From NCBI RefSeq assembly GCF_020906515.1, contig NC_085851.1, positions 1,116,001 to 1,180,000 on the forward strand: DNA of 64,000 nucleotides, written 5' to 3'. Below are positions 62,183 through 64,000 of the stretch, piece after piece. The position numbers were made by a program, and so were the translations under genes. Origin of the DNA: Vanrija pseudolonga (taxonomy: Eukaryota; Basidiomycota; Tremellomycetes; Trichosporonales; Trichosporonaceae). The notes under the pieces are model-generated. The model was not told the origin of the DNA. It searched no databases and was given only the letters and a program-made list of their open reading frames with translations. Position 1 is the stretch's first letter. The number at the start of each line of letters is the position of its first letter.

Positions 62183-64000
62183 TTACTTGGCGCCAACGCT
62201 CGCGCGGGTGCGGCGGGGTTGGGCTGGGACAGGAGGGATAACTGGTGCCGCCGAGACTGCCTGAGTCGGAGGGGCCTTGGCGGGCACAGGTGCCGGGGCA
62301 AGAGCCTTCACAGGCGTCGGAGCCGCGGCGAGCGGAGGCCTTGCCTGAAGGGCGGGGCTGGGCGCGACTGCTGGAGGGCGGGGAGGTGGTGGTCCAGCAG
62401 CGGCAGCGGCGGCCCTAACAACCTGCGGGCCAGTGGCACCTCCGACGACGCTCGACTTGCGGCGCTTGGGCTGAGGCGCGCCGTCGGGGACCGCAGCCGG
62501 CGCAGCACGCACGAGGGGTCCCTTGCTGGGACCAGGTGCCGGCGCCTGGCGCATATGAGCCGGTACGTTGGCACCGGGCTGGGCTGGGCGAGCGCCAGGT
62601 CGAGGGTGGGGCTGAGTCACGAAGGGCATGCCAAAGCTCTCTGTAGACGAGGTGTGGCGAAGCGAGATACCAGCGAGCTCCTTGAAGAGCTGGAAGAGAT
62701 CCTCGCGCAGGATGTTGGCCAAGAGTCGAGTCTCTTGAAGGTTAAACTTGCGGGCGAGGTCGCGGGCCTCGATGAGCGGAATCCACACACCTGGCACACC
62801 AGGCGCGTGGTGCATGCCCTGCGGCGAGATCAATGGCACAGTGCGATGCGAGGCTAGCGTCGGCGATGGCGCAGACAGTGCCTCGGCCTGCTGCGCAGGC
62901 GGCACACCAAGGGCGGTGAGTAGCGCCGTGCCGTTGACAAAGTCGGTGTCGAGACGACGGAGCACTGTGCATCGACCACCCTTGGTGATCTCAAACACAT
63001 GCGAGTAGCACGGCAGGTTGTCGATCACACAGGCGTCAATCCCCGGGAGCAGTCGCTTCGTGGTGCCGCCGGAGGGAGTCGCAGGTCGCGTCGCTGGAGT
63101 CGGTGCAGCTCCAGAGCCACTGGAGGCAACCGACGTGGCTGGAGACGCGGTCGATGTTCTGGCAACGGGCGAAGCCGTGCGTGTTGGCGCGGCGGTTGTA
63201 GGTGCGCTGTTAGGAGCACTTGTCGTCACTGGCACGTTGTTCACCACAGGGGTCGTTGGCAAGGACTTGGCCTGGACGGGCACGCCCGCAGTCGGTACTG
63301 TGGCAGGAGGAGCCGGGGCGATCGGAGCAGGCGCAGCCGCGATCGGCTTGGGCGCCTTGACTGGTGACTGCCTTGGTTGCGCTGGCGCTTGCTTCGGAGG
63401 AGCCGGCGGAGTCTGCTTTGGTGCAATCGAGGTCGGGGCCGGCGCTGGTGCCGGGGCAATTGCAGGCAGCGAAGGCGCCGGAGCAGGCATCGACGGCGCC
63501 GGCACAGGGGCGGCGACAGGCGTAGGTGTTGGCAAGACAGCAACAGGTGCAGAGGGCGGCGGCGGGGCCAGCTTCGGGAGCTGAGGTGAGACAGCGACTG
63601 GCTGAGGAGGGGCAGGCTGAGTCGCTGGCGGCGGTGCCGTAGCAACCACCGGGGCAATGTCAACCTGGGCTAAAACCGACTCGAGCATCACAAGCTCTGC
63701 CGACATGGAGGGCGAGTGCAGTGACTTCGGGTCGAGGGCCATGAGCGAAGAAGTATCGCAAGGGTCGATCGCCGTCATTTGCAAAGCCATGGGCGATAGA
63801 GTGGTCAATGTTGCAAGCTCGGGGATGCTGTCAGAGGACGACCAGTTGGCAGTCAACTCTGGCCAGGACACCGGGGTTGCGTCGCCAGAGTCGGCGCCAC
63901 TGTTGAGCAGCGTCGGCGATGCACTGCCAGACGACGCAGTCGCGTCGGCAAAGGCCTTGCGGCAGGCGTTCCAGCGACGGCGGTTCTCCTCGGCCTCTGC
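62183..64000 (-). CDS. APSES/KilA-N-like DNA-binding protein (partial, 5' end outside window)
   Basis: The frame is open from the window edge to 62183, giving at least 605 residues; the N-terminus lies beyond 64000. About 280 residues of Pro/Ala/Val low complexity precede a KilA-N/APSES-like domain at about 63010-62690: VFEITKGGRCTVLRRLDTDF, VNGTALLTALGV, SPQGMHHAPGVPGVWIPL, IEARDLARKFNL and LREDLFQLFKEL. APSES proteins (Mbp1, Swi4, StuA, Xbp1) bind MCB-type sites; the W-I-P-L and arginine-rich positions fit. The spacing is looser than in Mbp1, closer to Xbp1-like members. A basic patch (PKRRKSS) follows. The C-terminus may continue into a Lys-rich exon downstream. Confidence 0.68.
   Translation of the reverse strand, partial: AEAEENRRRWNACRKAFADATASSGSASPTLLNSGADSGDATPVSWPELTANWSSSDSIPELATLTTLSPMALQMTAIDPCDTSSLMALDPKSLHSPSMSAELVMLESVLAQVDIAPVVATAPPPATQPAPPQPVAVSPQLPKLAPPPPSAPVAVLPTPTPVAAPVPAPSMPAPAPSLPAIAPAPAPAPTSIAPKQTPPAPPKQAPAQPRQSPVKAPKPIAAAPAPIAPAPPATVPTAGVPVQAKSLPTTPVVNNVPVTTSAPNSAPTTAAPTRTASPVARTSTASPATSVASSGSGAAPTPATRPATPSGGTTKRLLPGIDACVIDNLPCYSHVFEITKGGRCTVLRRLDTDFVNGTALLTALGVPPAQQAEALSAPSPTLASHRTVPLISPQGMHHAPGVPGVWIPLIEARDLARKFNLQETRLLANILREDLFQLFKELAGISLRHTSSTESFGMPFVTQPHPRPGARPAQPGANVPAHMRQAPAPGPSKGPLVRAAPAAVPDGAPQPKRRKSSVVGGATGPQVVRAAAAAAGPPPPRPPAVAPSPALQARPPLAAAPTPVKALAPAPVPAKAPPTQAVSAAPVIPPVPAQPRRTRASVGAK

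Overview
The window is nuclear DNA of a basidiomycete fungus. I infer a tremellomycete, most likely Trichosporonales (Trichosporon, Cutaneotrichosporon, Apiotrichum or Vanrija relatives). The signs are GC-rich third codon positions, dense genes on both strands, and many very short introns (mostly 32-65 bp) with GT[GA]NGT donors, CTAAC/CTGAC branch points and [CT]AG acceptors. I placed splice sites by hand. Every multi-exon model below closes in frame, and exon-length sums were checked against codon phase. No tRNA, rRNA, CRISPR array, transposon or virus-derived element was recognised.

Layout. 0.3-8.1 kb: PAQR/IZH receptor, Elongator subunit Elp6, a Nop8-like ribosome-biogenesis protein and, divergent from it, SMC5/6 subunit Nse1. 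8.7-19.3 kb: a lipid-anchor-like unknown, a possible small secreted protein, signal peptide peptidase, ribosomal-protein import adaptor Syo1, Elongator subunit Elp4, and an unknown 11-exon gene. 19.7-27.7 kb: clamp loader Ctf18 and an intronless bHLH factor behind a 3.2 kb upstream region. 30.0-41.5 kb: a transport and cell-surface stretch with an MFS transporter, a GH3 beta-glucosidase with PA14 insert, a secreted double-psi beta-barrel protein, a secreted SH3-like protein, a single-pass surface protein and a cupin. 44.0-51.8 kb: MIPC synthase, DEAD-box helicase Mak5 and a Crz1-like zinc-finger factor. 54.4-64.0 kb: an unknown low-complexity protein, a Pho85-type CDK, splicing factor Syf2, a protein with two RanBP2-type zinc fingers, and an APSES/KilA-N-like factor cut by the window end.

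Functional themes. Three genes serve 60S ribosome assembly (Nop8-like, Syo1, Mak5). Two of the three Elp4-Elp5-Elp6 subunits lie about 13 kb apart. Two genome-maintenance genes (Nse1, Ctf18) carry ACGCGT (MluI-box-like) sites close upstream. Two signalling outputs (Crz1-like, Pho85) are present. I see no single gene cluster encoding a new system. The unusual signals are mostly in gene structure: a start codon split by an intron, a GC-AG intron, frame-preserving stop-free introns at active sites, an exon-intron duplication, and near-minimal introns. There are also odd protein tails and a paired ACGCGT inverted repeat upstream of CTF18.
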